NCBI RefSeq assembly: GCF_014596085.1
Contig: NZ_JACCJY010000003.1
Coordinates: forward strand, 1 to 64,000
Direction of reading: 5' to 3'
Source: Azospirillum tabaci
Lineage (GTDB): Bacteria; Pseudomonadota; Alphaproteobacteria; Azospirillales; Azospirillaceae
DNA length: 64,000 nt
A program made the position numbers and the translations under genes. Shown piece by piece: positions 18,248-27,261 of this stretch; the first letter of the stretch is position 1; each line of letters starts with the position of its first letter. The notes under the pieces were generated by a model. It was not told the origin of the DNA. It made no database searches and saw only the letters and a list, made by a program, of their open reading frames with translations.

Positions 18248-18994
18248 ATGGCCAACAACACCGATTACCTGCTGGCGGTCGAAGGGCTGACCGTGTCCTT
18301 CGACGGGTTCAAGGCGGTCAACGACCTGTCCTTCTACGTCGACAGCAACGAGATCCACGTCATCATCGGCCCCAACGGTGCCGGCAAGACCACGGTGCTC
18401 GACCTCATCTGCGGGCGAACCAAGGCGTCCGGCGGCTCCATCAAGTTCCGCAACAAGGAACTGACGGCGATGAAGGAGCACCAGATCGTCACGGCCGGCG
18501 TCGGGCGCAAGTTCCAGAACCCGTCGATCTACGACGATCTGACGGTGTTCGAGAATCTGGAGATCTCCTACCCCCGCGGCCGCAGCGTGTTCGGCGCGCT
18601 CGCCTTCAAGCGCGACGCCGCGGTGCGCGAGCGGGTGGCCGAGATCGCCGAGATGATCTTCCTCTCTGACCATCTCGACCAGCGCGCCGAGTATCTCAGC
18701 CACGGGCAGAAGCAGTGGCTGGAGATCGGCATGCTGCTGATCCAGGACCCCGAGCTGCTGATGCTCGACGAGCCGGTCGCCGGCATGAGCGTGAACGAGC
18801 GCAAGAAGACCGCCGAGCTGCTGAACCGCATCATCCAGAACCGCTCGGTGCTGGTGATCGAGCACGACATGAAGTTCGTCGAGGACATCGCCCACCGCGT
18901 CACCGTCCTGCATCAGGGCAAGATCCTGTCGGAAGGCAGCATGGAGCGGGTGAAGAACGATCCCAAGGTCGTCGAAGTCTATCTGGGCCACTGA
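18248..18994 (+). CDS. urtD: Urea/amide ABC transporter ATP-binding protein UrtD
   Basis: LivG-type ATPase, 248 aa. Walker A is GPNGAGKTT (41-49). The UrtD signature is [13 protein letters not shown] rather than the usual LSGGQ, a feature of this family. Walker B is [10 protein letters not shown], and the H-loop sits in [11 protein letters not shown]. It lies 13 bp after urtC and 14 bp before urtE. Confidence 0.94.
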   Translation: MANNTDYLLAVEGLTVSFDGFKAVNDLSFYVDSNEIHVIIGPNGAGKTTVLDLICGRTKASGGSIKFRNKELTAMKEHQIVTAGVGRKFQNPSIYDDLTVFENLEISYPRGRSVFGALAFKRDAAVRERVAEIAEMIFLSDHLDQRAEYLSHGQKQWLEIGMLLIQDPELLMLDEPVAGMSVNERKKTAELLNRIIQNRSVLVIEHDMKFVEDIAHRVTVLHQGKILSEGSMERVKNDPKVVEVYLGH

Positions 18995-19008
18995 GCGGGG
19001 ATCAAGAG

Positions 19009-19698
19009 ATGCTGTCCGTCAATCAACTCCGCGTGTCCTACGGCGAGAGCGAGGTCCTGCACGGGCTGGACTTCACCGTGGCGCCCAACGAGATCGTCGC
19101 CATCATGGGCCGCAACGGCATGGGCAAGACGACGCTGATGAAGTCGCTGATGGGGATCGTGCCGGCGCGTTCCGGCGCCATCCGCATCGGCGGCGACGAG
19201 ATTACCGGGCTGAAGAGCTACGAGCGGGTGGCGAAGGGCGTCGCCTATGTCCCGCAGGGCCGCATGATCTTCCCGACCATGACGGTTCAGGAGAATATCG
19301 AGACGGGGCTCAGCGTCCATGGCGGGCGCAGCGTTCCCGGCGATCTCTACGAGCTGTTCCCGGTGCTGCTGGAGATGAAGGGCCGGCGCGGCGGCAACCT
19401 GTCGGGCGGGCAGCAGCAGCAGCTCGCCATCGCGCGGGCGCTGGCGACGCGGCCGAAGGTGCTGCTGCTGGACGAGCCGACGGAGGGCATCCAGCCCTCG
19501 ATCATCCGAGAGATGGCCCGCACCCTGCGCCGCATCCGCGACGAGAAAGGCCTCAGCATCATCGTGTCGGAGCAGGTGCTGAGCTTCGCATTGGACATCG
19601 CCGACCGCGTGCTGGTGATCGAGAACGGCGAGATCGTCCACGAGGACAGCCGCGATCAGGTCGACGAGGCGAAGGTGGCGCGGCTGCTGTCGGTTTAG
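19009..19698 (+). CDS. urtE: Urea/amide ABC transporter ATP-binding protein UrtE
   Basis: LivF-type ATPase, 229 aa. Walker A is GRNGMGKTT (34-42), the signature [13 protein letters not shown] and Walker [14 protein letters not shown], typical of UrtE. A longer in-frame reading upstream overlaps urtD and was not used. It is followed by the second GC-rich palindromic element and then by the chemoreceptor gene on the same strand. Confidence 0.94.
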   Translation: MLSVNQLRVSYGESEVLHGLDFTVAPNEIVAIMGRNGMGKTTLMKSLMGIVPARSGAIRIGGDEITGLKSYERVAKGVAYVPQGRMIFPTMTVQENIETGLSVHGGRSVPGDLYELFPVLLEMKGRRGGNLSGGQQQQLAIARALATRPKVLLLDEPTEGIQPSIIREMARTLRRIRDEKGLSIIVSEQVLSFALDIADRVLVIENGEIVHEDSRDQVDEAKVARLLSV

Positions 19699-19713
19699 GG
19701 CGCGGCGGGGATT

Positions 19714-19815
19714 GCCCCCTCCCTAACCCTCCCCCGCTTTCGCAGGGGAGGGGACGGATGCCGCTTCGCGCTTATCTCCCTCCCCTGCGCGAGCGGGGGA
19801 GGGTCGGGGTGGGGG
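19714..19815. repeat. GC-rich inverted-repeat element, copy B (between urtE and the chemoreceptor)
   Basis: The left arm GCCCCCTCCCTAACCCTCCC and the right arm ending GGAGGGTCGGGGTGGGGGC are near complements. Inner hairpins of CCCTCCCC with GGGGAGGG occur in each half. It is the same type as 16011-16116. It may separate the urt message from the chemoreceptor message or act as a partial terminator. Confidence 0.8.
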
Positions 19816-19859
19816 CACCCGCCGCCCGCACCCCATCTCCCACCACAGAAGGATGCGCC

Positions 19860-22280
19860 ATGACATCCGCCAAGTCCGCGTCCACCGCCTGTGCCGTGGT
19901 CGCCCTGCTGACCGCCGTGGCGACGCCGCTGACCGGGGCATCGGCGGTGCCGACCACCGGCCTTGTCCTCTCGGCCGCGCTGGCCGCCGCCGCCGCCGCG
20001 CTGGCCCACCGCCAGGGGGCCGGGCTTCGCCGGCTCGGCGACCGGGCCGCCGCGCTGGCCGGTGATGCGGTGGGCGCGGGCAACGATCCGCAACGCGACC
20101 TCGCCGCCGCCCTCGACCGCATCGCCGCCGCCGCCGAGGCCCGCGCCGCCCATGAGGCGCAGCGCGAGGCCGAGCGCAAGGCGACGGAGGAGCGCGCCGC
20201 CCGGCTGGAGGCGCTGACCCGCGACTTCGAAGGCAAAGTCGGCCGGCTGGTGCAGACCGTCTCCTCGGCGGCCGGCGAGATGACCGACACCGCCACCGCG
20301 ATGAGCGGCACCGCCGAGCGCAGCAACCGGCTGTCGGCGGCGATGTCGCAATCCTCGGCCCAGGCATCGATGAACGTGCAGACCGTGGCGACGGCGACCG
20401 AGGAGCTGTCGGCCTCGATCCAGGAGATCGGCCGGCAGGTCGCCTCGTCGGCAGCCATCGCCGGCAGGGCGGTCGCCGACACCCGCCGCACCGACGCCGT
20501 GGTGCAGAGCCTCGCCGACAGCGCCGCACGGATCGGGCAGGTGATCGGGCTGATCCACGGCATCGCCGGGCAGACCAACCTGCTGGCGCTGAACGCGACC
20601 ATCGAGGCGGCGCGGGCGGGGGAGGCCGGCAAGGGCTTCGCCGTGGTCGCCAGCGAGGTCAAGACGCTGGCCAACCAGACCGCCAAGGCGACCGAGGACA
20701 TCGCCACCCAGGTCGGCGCCATCCAGTCGGCGACGGGCGAGGCGGTGGAGGCCATCCGCGCCATCGCCGGCACCATCGCCGAGATCAACGAGATCGCCTC
20801 GGCCATCGCCGCCGCCGTCGAACAGCAGGGAGCGGCCACCCGCGAGATCGCCCGCAACGTGCAGGAGGCGGCGCGCGGCACCGAGAGCGTGGCCTCCAAC
20901 ATCGTCGGCGTGTCGGATGCCGCGTCCGACACCGGCATGGCGGCCGCGCAGGTGCTCGGCGCCGCCTCCCAGGTCGCCGGCCATGCCGACGAGCTGAGCC
21001 GCGAGGTCAACAACTTTCTGGCGGAGGTCAGCCTGCAATCGGCGCTGCGTCGCCGCGCGTCCGTGGCGGGGCGCATGATGGCGACGGGCACGGCGCAGCG
21101 CGTCCAGGGCTTGGCGCCGGGCGCGCCGGCGACCGCGGCGGTGAACAGGAGCGGCATCGCCGTCGCCGACGAGGCGGTGAAGGTCGGCATCCTCCATTCC
21201 GCCACCGGCACCATGGCGCTGAGCGAGGGCGGGTCGATCCAGGCGGAGATGCTGGCGATCCAGCAGATCAACGAGTCCGGCGGCGTGCTGGGCCGGCGGA
21301 TCGAGATCGTGCAGGAGGACGGCGCCAGCGACTGGCCGACCTTCGCGGCCCGCGCCGACAAGCTGCTGGCGCAGGACAAGGTGGCGGCGATCTTCGGCTG
21401 CTGGACCTCGGCCTCGCGCAAGGAGGTGCTGCCGGTCCTGGAGAAGCGCGACGGTCTGCTCTACTACCCGACCTTCTACGAGGGGCTGGAGCAGTCCCGC
21501 CACGTTATATACACCGGGCAGGAGGCGACTCAGCAGATCCTGGCCGGGCTGGACTGGGTGATGCGCGAGAAGGGGGCGAAGAGCTTCTTCCTCGTCGGGT
21601 CGGACTACATCTGGCCGCGCGCGTCGAACGCCATCGCGCGGCGCCACATCGAGGCCAAGGGCTGCCGCGTCGTCGGCGAGGACTACGCCGAACTCGGCGA
21701 CACCCGCTTCGAGAGCATCGTCGCGCGGATCAAGGCGGCCAAGCCCGATGTCGTCTACGCCATCGTCGTCGGCGGCTCGAACGTCGCCTTCTACAAGCAG
21801 CTCAAGGCGGCCGGGATCGAGCTGGACCGCCAGATCCTGATGACCAACAGCGTCACCGAGGACGAGATGATGGGCATCGGCGGCGACTACATCGCCGGGG
21901 CCTTCACCTGCGCCAAGTATTTCCAGAGCCTGGAACTGCCGGCCAACCGCGCCTTCGTCGCCGCCTTCAAGGCGATGTGGGGGGCGGACAGCGTCATCGG
22001 CGACGTCACCCACAACGCCTATCTCGGCCCCTGGCTGTGGAAGCTGGCGGTCGAGAAGGCCGGCAGCTTCGACGTGGCGCGCGTCGTCGCCGCCTCGCCC
22101 GGCATCGAGTTCGCCGGGGCGCCGGCCGGCGCCTTGCGCATCCACGAGAACCATCACCTGTGGAGCCGGACCCGCATCGGCCGCGCCCGGCGCGACGGCC
22201 AGTTCGATGTGGTCTTCGAGACCCGGGACCTGATCGAGCCCAACCCCTTCCCAGACGGCTTCCGGGAACTGGCGGCCTGA
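19860..22280 (+). CDS. Chemoreceptor (MCP signalling domain) fused to a C-terminal UrtA/AmiC-like binding domain
   Basis: 806 aa. The ATG at 19860 has GAAGGA six bases upstream. Two hydrophobic segments (about 9-29 and 32-50) are joined by a tiny loop, so both ends should be cytoplasmic. A helical region leads into a full MCP signalling hairpin whose tip ([20 protein letters not shown]) is near residues 233-252. From about residue 438 to the end lies an intact binding-protein domain closely resembling the UrtA encoded at 14719-15993 (shared [49 protein letters not shown]). No membrane segment separates the two domains, so the binding domain is predicted to be in the cytoplasm. That fits AmiC, a cytosolic amide sensor of the same fold. 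It has no periplasmic sensor domain. The role is probably chemotaxis to internal urea or amide level. Confidence 0.9.
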   Translation: MTSAKSASTACAVVALLTAVATPLTGASAVPTTGLVLSAALAAAAAALAHRQGAGLRRLGDRAAALAGDAVGAGNDPQRDLAAALDRIAAAAEARAAHEAQREAERKATEERAARLEALTRDFEGKVGRLVQTVSSAAGEMTDTATAMSGTAERSNRLSAAMSQSSAQASMNVQTVATATEELSASIQEIGRQVASSAAIAGRAVADTRRTDAVVQSLADSAARIGQVIGLIHGIAGQTNLLALNATIEAARAGEAGKGFAVVASEVKTLANQTAKATEDIATQVGAIQSATGEAVEAIRAIAGTIAEINEIASAIAAAVEQQGAATREIARNVQEAARGTESVASNIVGVSDAASDTGMAAAQVLGAASQVAGHADELSREVNNFLAEVSLQSALRRRASVAGRMMATGTAQRVQGLAPGAPATAAVNRSGIAVADEAVKVGILHSATGTMALSEGGSIQAEMLAIQQINESGGVLGRRIEIVQEDGASDWPTFAARADKLLAQDKVAAIFGCWTSASRKEVLPVLEKRDGLLYYPTFYEGLEQSRHVIYTGQEATQQILAGLDWVMREKGAKSFFLVGSDYIWPRASNAIARRHIEAKGCRVVGEDYAELGDTRFESIVARIKAAKPDVVYAIVVGGSNVAFYKQLKAAGIELDRQILMTNSVTEDEMMGIGGDYIAGAFTCAKYFQSLELPANRAFVAAFKAMWGADSVIGDVTHNAYLGPWLWKLAVEKAGSFDVARVVAASPGIEFAGAPAGALRIHENHHLWSRTRIGRARRDGQFDVVFETRDLIEPNPFPDGFRELAA

Positions 22281-22334
22281 GGCCCCCTCCACCCCTTCGT
22301 CACCAATCAGTCCACCAATAAGGAAGAGCAAACC

Positions 22335-23567
22335 ATGGCTGACACCCTGATCAAGGCCGACCTGTCGCAGTCTCCCTACGAGAACGACATGATCCACAAC
22401 CGCTGGCATCCGGACATCCCGATGGCGGTGACGGTGAAGCCGGGCGACGACTTCATCCTGGAATGCTACGACTGGACCGGCGGCCAGATCAAAAACGACG
22501 ACGATGCCGCCGACGTGCGCGACGTCGATCTCAGCCAAGTGCATTTCCTGTCCGGCCCGGTTGGGGTCGAGGGGGCGGAGCCGGGCGACCTGCTGGTCGT
22601 CGACCTGCTGGACATCGGCGCCTTCCCGCAGCAGCAGTGGGGCTTCAACGGCTTCTTCTCCAAGCAGAACGGCGGTGGCTTCCTGACCGAGCATTTCCCG
22701 CTGGCCCAGAAGTCGATCTGGGACTTCGAGGGCATGTTCACCAAGTCGCGCCACATCCCCGGTGTGCGCTTCGCCGGGCTGATCCACCCCGGCCTGATCG
22801 GCTGCCTGCCGTCGCACGACCTGCTGGCCAAGTGGAACAAGCGCGAGCAGGCGCTGATCGACACCAACCCGACCCGCGTCCCCGGCCTCGCCAACCCGCC
22901 CTACGCGCCGACCGCGCACATGGGTCGGCTGAAGGGCGAGGCCCGCGACAAGGCGGCGGCGGAGGGTGCGCGCACCGTGCCGCCGCGCGAGCATGGCGGC
23001 AATTGCGACATCAAGGACCTGTCGCGCGGCTCGCGCATTTACTTCCCGGTCTATGTGAAGGGCGCCGGCCTGTCGATGGGCGACCTGCATTTCAGCCAGG
23101 GCGACGGTGAGATCACCTTCTGCGGCGCCATCGAGATGGCCGGCTGGGCGCATCTCAAGGTCAACCTGATCAAGGACGGCATGGCGAAGTACGGCATCAA
23201 GAACCCGATCTTCAAGCCGAGCCCGATCGTCCCGACCTACAACGACTATCTGATCTTCGAGGGCATCTCGGTCGACGAGGCGGGCGAGCAGCATTACCTG
23301 GACGTCCATGTCGCCTACCGGCAGGCCTGCCTGAACGCCATCGAGTATCTGAAGAAGTTCGGCTACTCCGGCGCCCAGGCATACTCGATCCTCGGCACCG
23401 CGCCGGTGCAGGGCCACATCAGCGGCGTGGTCGACGTGCCGAACGCCTGCGCCACCCTGTTCCTGCCGACGCAGATCTTCGACTTCGACATCACCCCGAA
23501 CGCCGACGGTCCGACGAAGTTCATCAAAGGCGACGTCGACATGCCGATCGCTCAAGACCGCGTGTAA
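22335..23567 (+). CDS. fmdA: Formamidase
   Basis: Hydrolyses formamide, and often acetamide, to the acid and ammonia. 410 aa, the usual length of FmdA of the acetamidase/formamidase family, which is unrelated to AmiE and uses metal. Recognisable stretches are NRWHPDIPMAVTVKPGDDF, DLLVVDLLDIG, PGLIGCLPS, EHGGNCDIKDLSRGS and GLSMGDLHFSQGDGE. AAGGAAG lies at 22321-22327 before the ATG. Cytoplasmic. The fmdB gene follows 21 bp downstream, as in methylotroph fmd clusters. Confidence 0.96.
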   Translation: MADTLIKADLSQSPYENDMIHNRWHPDIPMAVTVKPGDDFILECYDWTGGQIKNDDDAADVRDVDLSQVHFLSGPVGVEGAEPGDLLVVDLLDIGAFPQQQWGFNGFFSKQNGGGFLTEHFPLAQKSIWDFEGMFTKSRHIPGVRFAGLIHPGLIGCLPSHDLLAKWNKREQALIDTNPTRVPGLANPPYAPTAHMGRLKGEARDKAAAEGARTVPPREHGGNCDIKDLSRGSRIYFPVYVKGAGLSMGDLHFSQGDGEITFCGAIEMAGWAHLKVNLIKDGMAKYGIKNPIFKPSPIVPTYNDYLIFEGISVDEAGEQHYLDVHVAYRQACLNAIEYLKKFGYSGAQAYSILGTAPVQGHISGVVDVPNACATLFLPTQIFDFDITPNADGPTKFIKGDVDMPIAQDRV

Positions 23568-23588
23568 CGAGAGAGGGGAGGCCGCGCC

Positions 23589-23939
23589 ATGCCGATGTAC
23601 GATTACGAGTGCCCGACCTGCGGTGATTTCACGGGAATGCGGCCGATGGCGGAAAGCGGTCTGCCGCAGCCGTGCCCCGATTGCGGGGCGCCGTCGCCGC
23701 GGGTGATCCGCATGGCGCCGGCCTTCTCCGCGCTTTCGGCCGCGACCCGGACGGCGCACGCCACCAACGAGCGCAGCGCCGACCGGCCGAAACTGCTGTC
23801 GGAGGTCGGGCCGAAGCACAAGCACGGGCCGGGCTGCGGCTGCTGCGGTGGCGGCGGCAAGAAGGGACGCTCGGTGCTCCGCACCCCCGACGGGGCGAAG
23901 GGCTTCCCGACGGCTAGGCCGTGGATGATCAGCCACTGA
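23589..23939 (+). CDS. fmdB: FmdB-family zinc-ribbon protein
   Basis: 116 aa. The N-terminal zinc ribbon has Cys8, Cys11, Cys29 and Cys32 (YECPTCG, CPDCG). The tail contains a His/Cys-rich patch, KHKHGPGCGCCGGGG. FmdB was proposed as a regulator of formamidase expression; its biochemical role is not settled. The pairing with fmdA supports the name. Confidence 0.9.
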   Translation: MPMYDYECPTCGDFTGMRPMAESGLPQPCPDCGAPSPRVIRMAPAFSALSAATRTAHATNERSADRPKLLSEVGPKHKHGPGCGCCGGGGKKGRSVLRTPDGAKGFPTARPWMISH

Positions 23940-23965
23940 CGCCCTGAACCCCACCGACACCGAAC

Positions 23966-23989
23966 GGGCCGCCTCCTCCGAGGCGGGCC
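23966..23989 (+). terminator. Possible hairpin terminator after fmdB
   Basis: GGGCCGCCTC and GAGGCGGGCC pair with one mismatch around a 4-base loop. There is no T-run, so this may be a Rho-dependent end or only an mRNA 3' stem. Confidence 0.35.
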
Positions 23990-24061
23990 GGTTGCGGTTC
24001 CGGTCCCTTCCCGTTTCGACAAGGGGCCCCGCGCCAACCCGCCGTTTCCCCCACATCGCTG

Positions 24062-24091
24062 TTGACCAAAGCTGTATTATCGATCATACAG
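24062..24091 (+). promoter_or_regulatory. Promoter with palindromic operator for the gntR-led operon
   Basis: TTGACC (24062-24067), a 17-base spacer and CATACA (24085-24090) form a weak sigma-70 promoter. Between and over these hexamers lies the palindrome CTGTATTATCGATCATACAG (24072-24091), self-complementary in 18 of 20 positions. A repressor bound here would block the polymerase. GntR/HutC regulators favour TGTAT-type half sites, so autoregulation by the next gene is the natural reading. Confidence 0.6.
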
Positions 24092-24148
24092 GTTCCTGTC
24101 TTATGGAGAGACAAGTACCGGTTTCCAGCGAGAAGGAGGCGGGGCACT

Positions 24149-24943
24149 GTGAAGTCGTCGGTCGAACCGCTGAAGGCGCGCCGGATCTACCTGCTGCTGC
24201 GCGACCGCATCGTCGCCGGCGACCTGCCGCCCGGCGGGCGCCTGCCGGGCGAACCGGCGCTGGCCGCCGAGCACGCGGTGTCTCGCGTCACCGTGCGCCG
24301 GGCGCTCGACCTGCTGGAGAAGGAAGGGCTGGTCCAGCGCAAGGCCGGCTCCGGCACCTTCGTCCATGACAGCCGCGCGGTCCGTCCGATCGTCGCCGAC
24401 CTCTCCAACGTGCTGTCGCACCTGATCGACATGGGGCGCAGCACCGATGTGAAGCTGCTCTCCTTCGGCTATGTCGCGCCGCCGGAAGCCATTGCCGAAA
24501 GCCTGGGCCTGAAGCCGGGCGAGCGGGTCCAGCGGTCGGTGCGCGTCCGGCTGATCGACGGGGAGCCTTTCTCCTATCTGACCACCCATGTGCCGGAATG
24601 GCTCGGCCTGACCTATTCGGAGGCGGAGCTGGCGGCGCGCCCGCTGCTGGAGCTGATCGAGCGGTCGGGCGTGAAGACCGAGCGGGCGACCCAGGCGATC
24701 AACGCCACGCTGGCCGGGCCGGAGGCGGCGGCGGCGCTCGATCTGGAGATCGGCTCGCCGCTGCTGACACTGACCCGCATCGTGCACGACCCGTCCGGCC
24801 GCGGGGTGGAGCATCTGCACGCGCTGTACCGGCCCGACCGCTACAGCTTCCACATGGATCTGGTGCGCATCGGCGACGACGGGGAGCGGCGCTGGAGCCC
24901 GGCCCTGGGCCGGCCGCGCGCGCCCAGTAAAAAAGGCCGATAA
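24149..24943 (+). CDS. GntR-family transcriptional regulator, HutC subfamily
   Basis: 264 aa from a GTG start with GGAGG nine bases upstream. A longer frame from 24062 would include the promoter and was rejected. A winged helix-turn-helix at residues 8-75 (RIYLLLRDRIVAGDLPPGGRLP region; VSRVTVRRALDLLEKEGL) is followed by a UTRA ligand-binding domain at about 95-240 (RVRLIDGEPFSYLTTHVPEW). It sits first in a run of co-directional transport and catabolic genes and probably responds to the substrate or an intermediate. Confidence 0.9.
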   Translation: MKSSVEPLKARRIYLLLRDRIVAGDLPPGGRLPGEPALAAEHAVSRVTVRRALDLLEKEGLVQRKAGSGTFVHDSRAVRPIVADLSNVLSHLIDMGRSTDVKLLSFGYVAPPEAIAESLGLKPGERVQRSVRVRLIDGEPFSYLTTHVPEWLGLTYSEAELAARPLLELIERSGVKTERATQAINATLAGPEAAAALDLEIGSPLLTLTRIVHDPSGRGVEHLHALYRPDRYSFHMDLVRIGDDGERRWSPALGRPRAPSKKGR

Positions 24944-25035
24944 GGCCAGGCCGACAAAGCCAAGACCGACAAGAACAATGCGGGCGAAAAGCCCACCCGC
25001 GGCTCGCGGGCCATCAAGCAGAGGAGTTGAGCGTT

Positions 25036-26280
25036 ATGGGACGTTCGGTTCAGGACTCCGCACTCTCCGGCATCTCCCGCCGCACGGTGCTCAAGGCGGG
25101 TGCCGCGGCGGCCGCCTTCGCGACGGTGCCGGTGGCCGCCCCGTCGATTCTGCGCGCGCAGACGCCGGCTGTAAAGATCGGCATCCTCCAGCCGGTGACC
25201 GGCGCGCTCGCCCATGACGGCGACCTCGGCCGGCTCGGCGCCGAGATGGCGATCAACGAGATCAACGCCGCGGGCGGCCTCAAGGCGCTGGGCGGGGCCA
25301 AGATCGAGATGGTGTTCGGCGACGCCCGCTCCACGCCGGAGGCCGGCACGCAGGAGGTCGAGCGCATGCAGGCCGAAGGCGTGTGCGCCATCGTCGGCGG
25401 CTTCGCCAGCCCGATCTGCCTCGCCGCCTCGCAGGCGGCGGCGCGCTACGATCTGCCCTATCTGGTCGATGTCGGCGTGTCGGACCAGATCATGGCGCGC
25501 GGCCTCACCAACACCTTCCGCTTCAGCCCCGGCTTCGGCAAGGTCACCCAGGTCGCGCTCGACAACCTGACCAAGATCAACGAGCTGGCCGGCAAGCCGG
25601 CGAAGACCGTCGTGCTGGTGCACGAGGACGGCCTGTTCGGCTCCGGCCTCGCCAAGCTGCTGCAGACCGAGCTGCCCAAGCGCGGCTTCGAGATCCTGGA
25701 GACCATCGCCCACCCGACCCCGGCGCGCGACATGTCCAACGTGGCGCTGCGCATCCGCTCGCTGAACCCGGACCTCGTCATCCCGTCCAACTACTATGGC
25801 GAATTCGTCCTGCTCGCCCGCACCATGCAGCAGCAGCGCATCAAGCCGAAGGGCGTCTACGCGGTGCTGGGCGGAGCGGCGTCGAACGGGCGCTTCGTCA
25901 AGGAATTCCCGCAGGCGGCTCAGAACGTCATCGACTGCAACCACTGGCACGATCCGAAGAATCCGCAGGCCCTGGCGCTGCGCAAGGCGGTGGAGGCGCA
26001 GGGCAAGTCCTTCGCCTACAATGTCCCGCTGAACTATTCGAACGTTCTGCTGCTGGCCGATGCCATCGAGAGCGCGGCCTCCGCCGATCGCAAGAAGATC
26101 ATCGAGGCGCTGAACAGCTCCACCTTCGCCGGCCACATCATGCCCTACGGACCGACGAAGTTCGTGAACGGCCAGAACGAGGGCGCCACCCCAATCAACA
26201 CGCAGATCCAGGGCGAGGACATCAAGGTGATCTTCCCCGAGTTCTTCGCGGAGGCGAAGGCCAACTTCCCGGCGGCGTAA
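25036..26280 (+). CDS. Branched-chain-amino-acid-type ABC transporter substrate-binding protein
   Basis: Periplasmic receptor of the LivJ family (Peripla_BP_6), 414 aa. GAGGAG lies nine bases before the ATG. It carries a twin-arginine signal peptide: SRRTVLK at 14-20, a long Ala-rich core and cleavage near residue 41. The mature protein begins VKIGILQPVTGALAHDG. The ligand of LIV-type transporters in catabolic clusters is often an aromatic, cyclic amide or dicarboxylic compound. Here the following enzymes suggest a cyclic amide or imide. A stem-loop separates it from the permease genes. Confidence 0.92.
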   Translation: MGRSVQDSALSGISRRTVLKAGAAAAAFATVPVAAPSILRAQTPAVKIGILQPVTGALAHDGDLGRLGAEMAINEINAAGGLKALGGAKIEMVFGDARSTPEAGTQEVERMQAEGVCAIVGGFASPICLAASQAAARYDLPYLVDVGVSDQIMARGLTNTFRFSPGFGKVTQVALDNLTKINELAGKPAKTVVLVHEDGLFGSGLAKLLQTELPKRGFEILETIAHPTPARDMSNVALRIRSLNPDLVIPSNYYGEFVLLARTMQQQRIKPKGVYAVLGGAASNGRFVKEFPQAAQNVIDCNHWHDPKNPQALALRKAVEAQGKSFAYNVPLNYSNVLLLADAIESAASADRKKIIEALNSSTFAGHIMPYGPTKFVNGQNEGATPINTQIQGEDIKVIFPEFFAEAKANFPAA

Positions 26281-26312
26281 CCCGTCCCGTCGCCTTCGCA
26301 CCTCCCGCATTT

Positions 26313-26362
26313 CCCCCATCCGTCCCGTGGCGCCGCGCACCGGCCGCCCGGACGGGTGGGGG
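26313..26362 (+). repeat. Stem-loop between SBP and permease genes
   Basis: CCCCCATCCGTCC (26313-26325) pairs with GGACGGGTGGGGG (26350-26362), 13 bp with one G-U pair. There is no T-run, so it is not a classical terminator. It probably protects the 3' end of the SBP message or attenuates transcription into the permease genes, like the element after urtA. Confidence 0.65.
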
Positions 26363-26388
26363 ACCGTCTCTCTCATGCGCGGGCTGCC

Positions 26389-27261
26389 ATGTATTCACCT
26401 CAGATCATCCTGGAAGCGGCGCTGAACGGGCTGATGACCGGCGCGGTCTACGCGCTGATCGCGCTCGGCCTGACGCTGATCTACGGCGTGCTCCACATCA
26501 TCAACTTCGCCCACGGCGCGCTGCTGACCTGCGCGATGTTCGCGGTGTGGATCGCCTGGGCCTGGCTGGGCCTCGACCCCTATCTGGTGATCGTGCCGCT
26601 GGTGCCGCTGATGTTCGTGCTGGGCTACGGGCTGCAGCGCTTCATCATCGGGCCGGCCAGCCACGGCGACGACGGCAACATCCTGCTGGTCACGCTCGGC
26701 CTGTCGATCGTGCTGGAGAATGTGCTGCTGGCTCTGTTCCAGTCGGACACCCGCACGCTCGACACCGATTATTCGTTCCAGGTGGTCGCGCTGGGGCCGC
26801 TGCTGCTGTCCTACCCGCGGGTCATCGGGCTTGGGGTGGCGGTGGTGGTGACCGGGCTGCTCTGGCTGGTGCTGAACCGCACCGACACCGGCAAGGCGAT
26901 CCGCGCCGTCGCCAAGGAGAAGCTGGGCGCCAATCTGGTCGGCATCGACGTGCGGCACGTCTACGCCATCACCTTCGGGCTGGGCTGCGCCTGCCTCGCC
27001 GTGGCGGCCGGGCTGCTGATGCCGACCTTCTACGTCAACCCGCGCATCGGCAGCGCCTTCGTGCTGGTCGCCTTCACCGTCGTGGTGCTGGGCGGCATGG
27101 GCTCGCTCCCCGGCGCGCTGCTGGGCGGCCTGTTCATCGGCGTGGTGGAGAGCCTGTGCGGCCTGTTCCTGGGCGACAGCCTGGGGCAGATCGGCATCTT
27201 CCTGATCTTCATCGCCGTGCTGCTGGTGCGGCCGACCGGCCTGTTCGGAGCCAAGGCATGA
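26389..27261 (+). CDS. LIV-type ABC transporter permease LivH
   Basis: 290 aa, about eight helices. Marks are GLMTGAVYALIALGLTLIYG near the N-terminus, IINFAHGALL, and the C-terminal VLLVRPTGLFGAKA. The ATG at 26389 gives the standard LivH N-terminus; upstream in-frame codons (from 26356) add a non-conserved stretch. It overlaps livM by 4 bp (ATGA). Confidence 0.93.
   Translation: MYSPQIILEAALNGLMTGAVYALIALGLTLIYGVLHIINFAHGALLTCAMFAVWIAWAWLGLDPYLVIVPLVPLMFVLGYGLQRFIIGPASHGDDGNILLVTLGLSIVLENVLLALFQSDTRTLDTDYSFQVVALGPLLLSYPRVIGLGVAVVVTGLLWLVLNRTDTGKAIRAVAKEKLGANLVGIDVRHVYAITFGLGCACLAVAAGLLMPTFYVNPRIGSAFVLVAFTVVVLGGMGSLPGALLGGLFIGVVESLCGLFLGDSLGQIGIFLIFIAVLLVRPTGLFGAKA

Noticed and set aside
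19860-22280. The MCP-UrtA fusion as an artefact of two genes with a missed stop
   Set aside because: The frame is continuous with no internal ribosome site or signal peptide before the UrtA part, and the linker is ordinary Ala/Arg-rich sequence. Read-level proof is not available here.
19695-24056. Very long minus-strand open frame of 1453 codons opposite the chemoreceptor and fmdA
   Set aside because: It is the antisense of well-supported genes. High GC suppresses stops, and the translation is Arg/Gly/Val-rich low complexity with no domain.
24062-24148. Upstream TTG start for the GntR regulator
   Set aside because: It would place coding sequence over the -35, operator and ribosome site; GTG 24149 has a good GGAGG.
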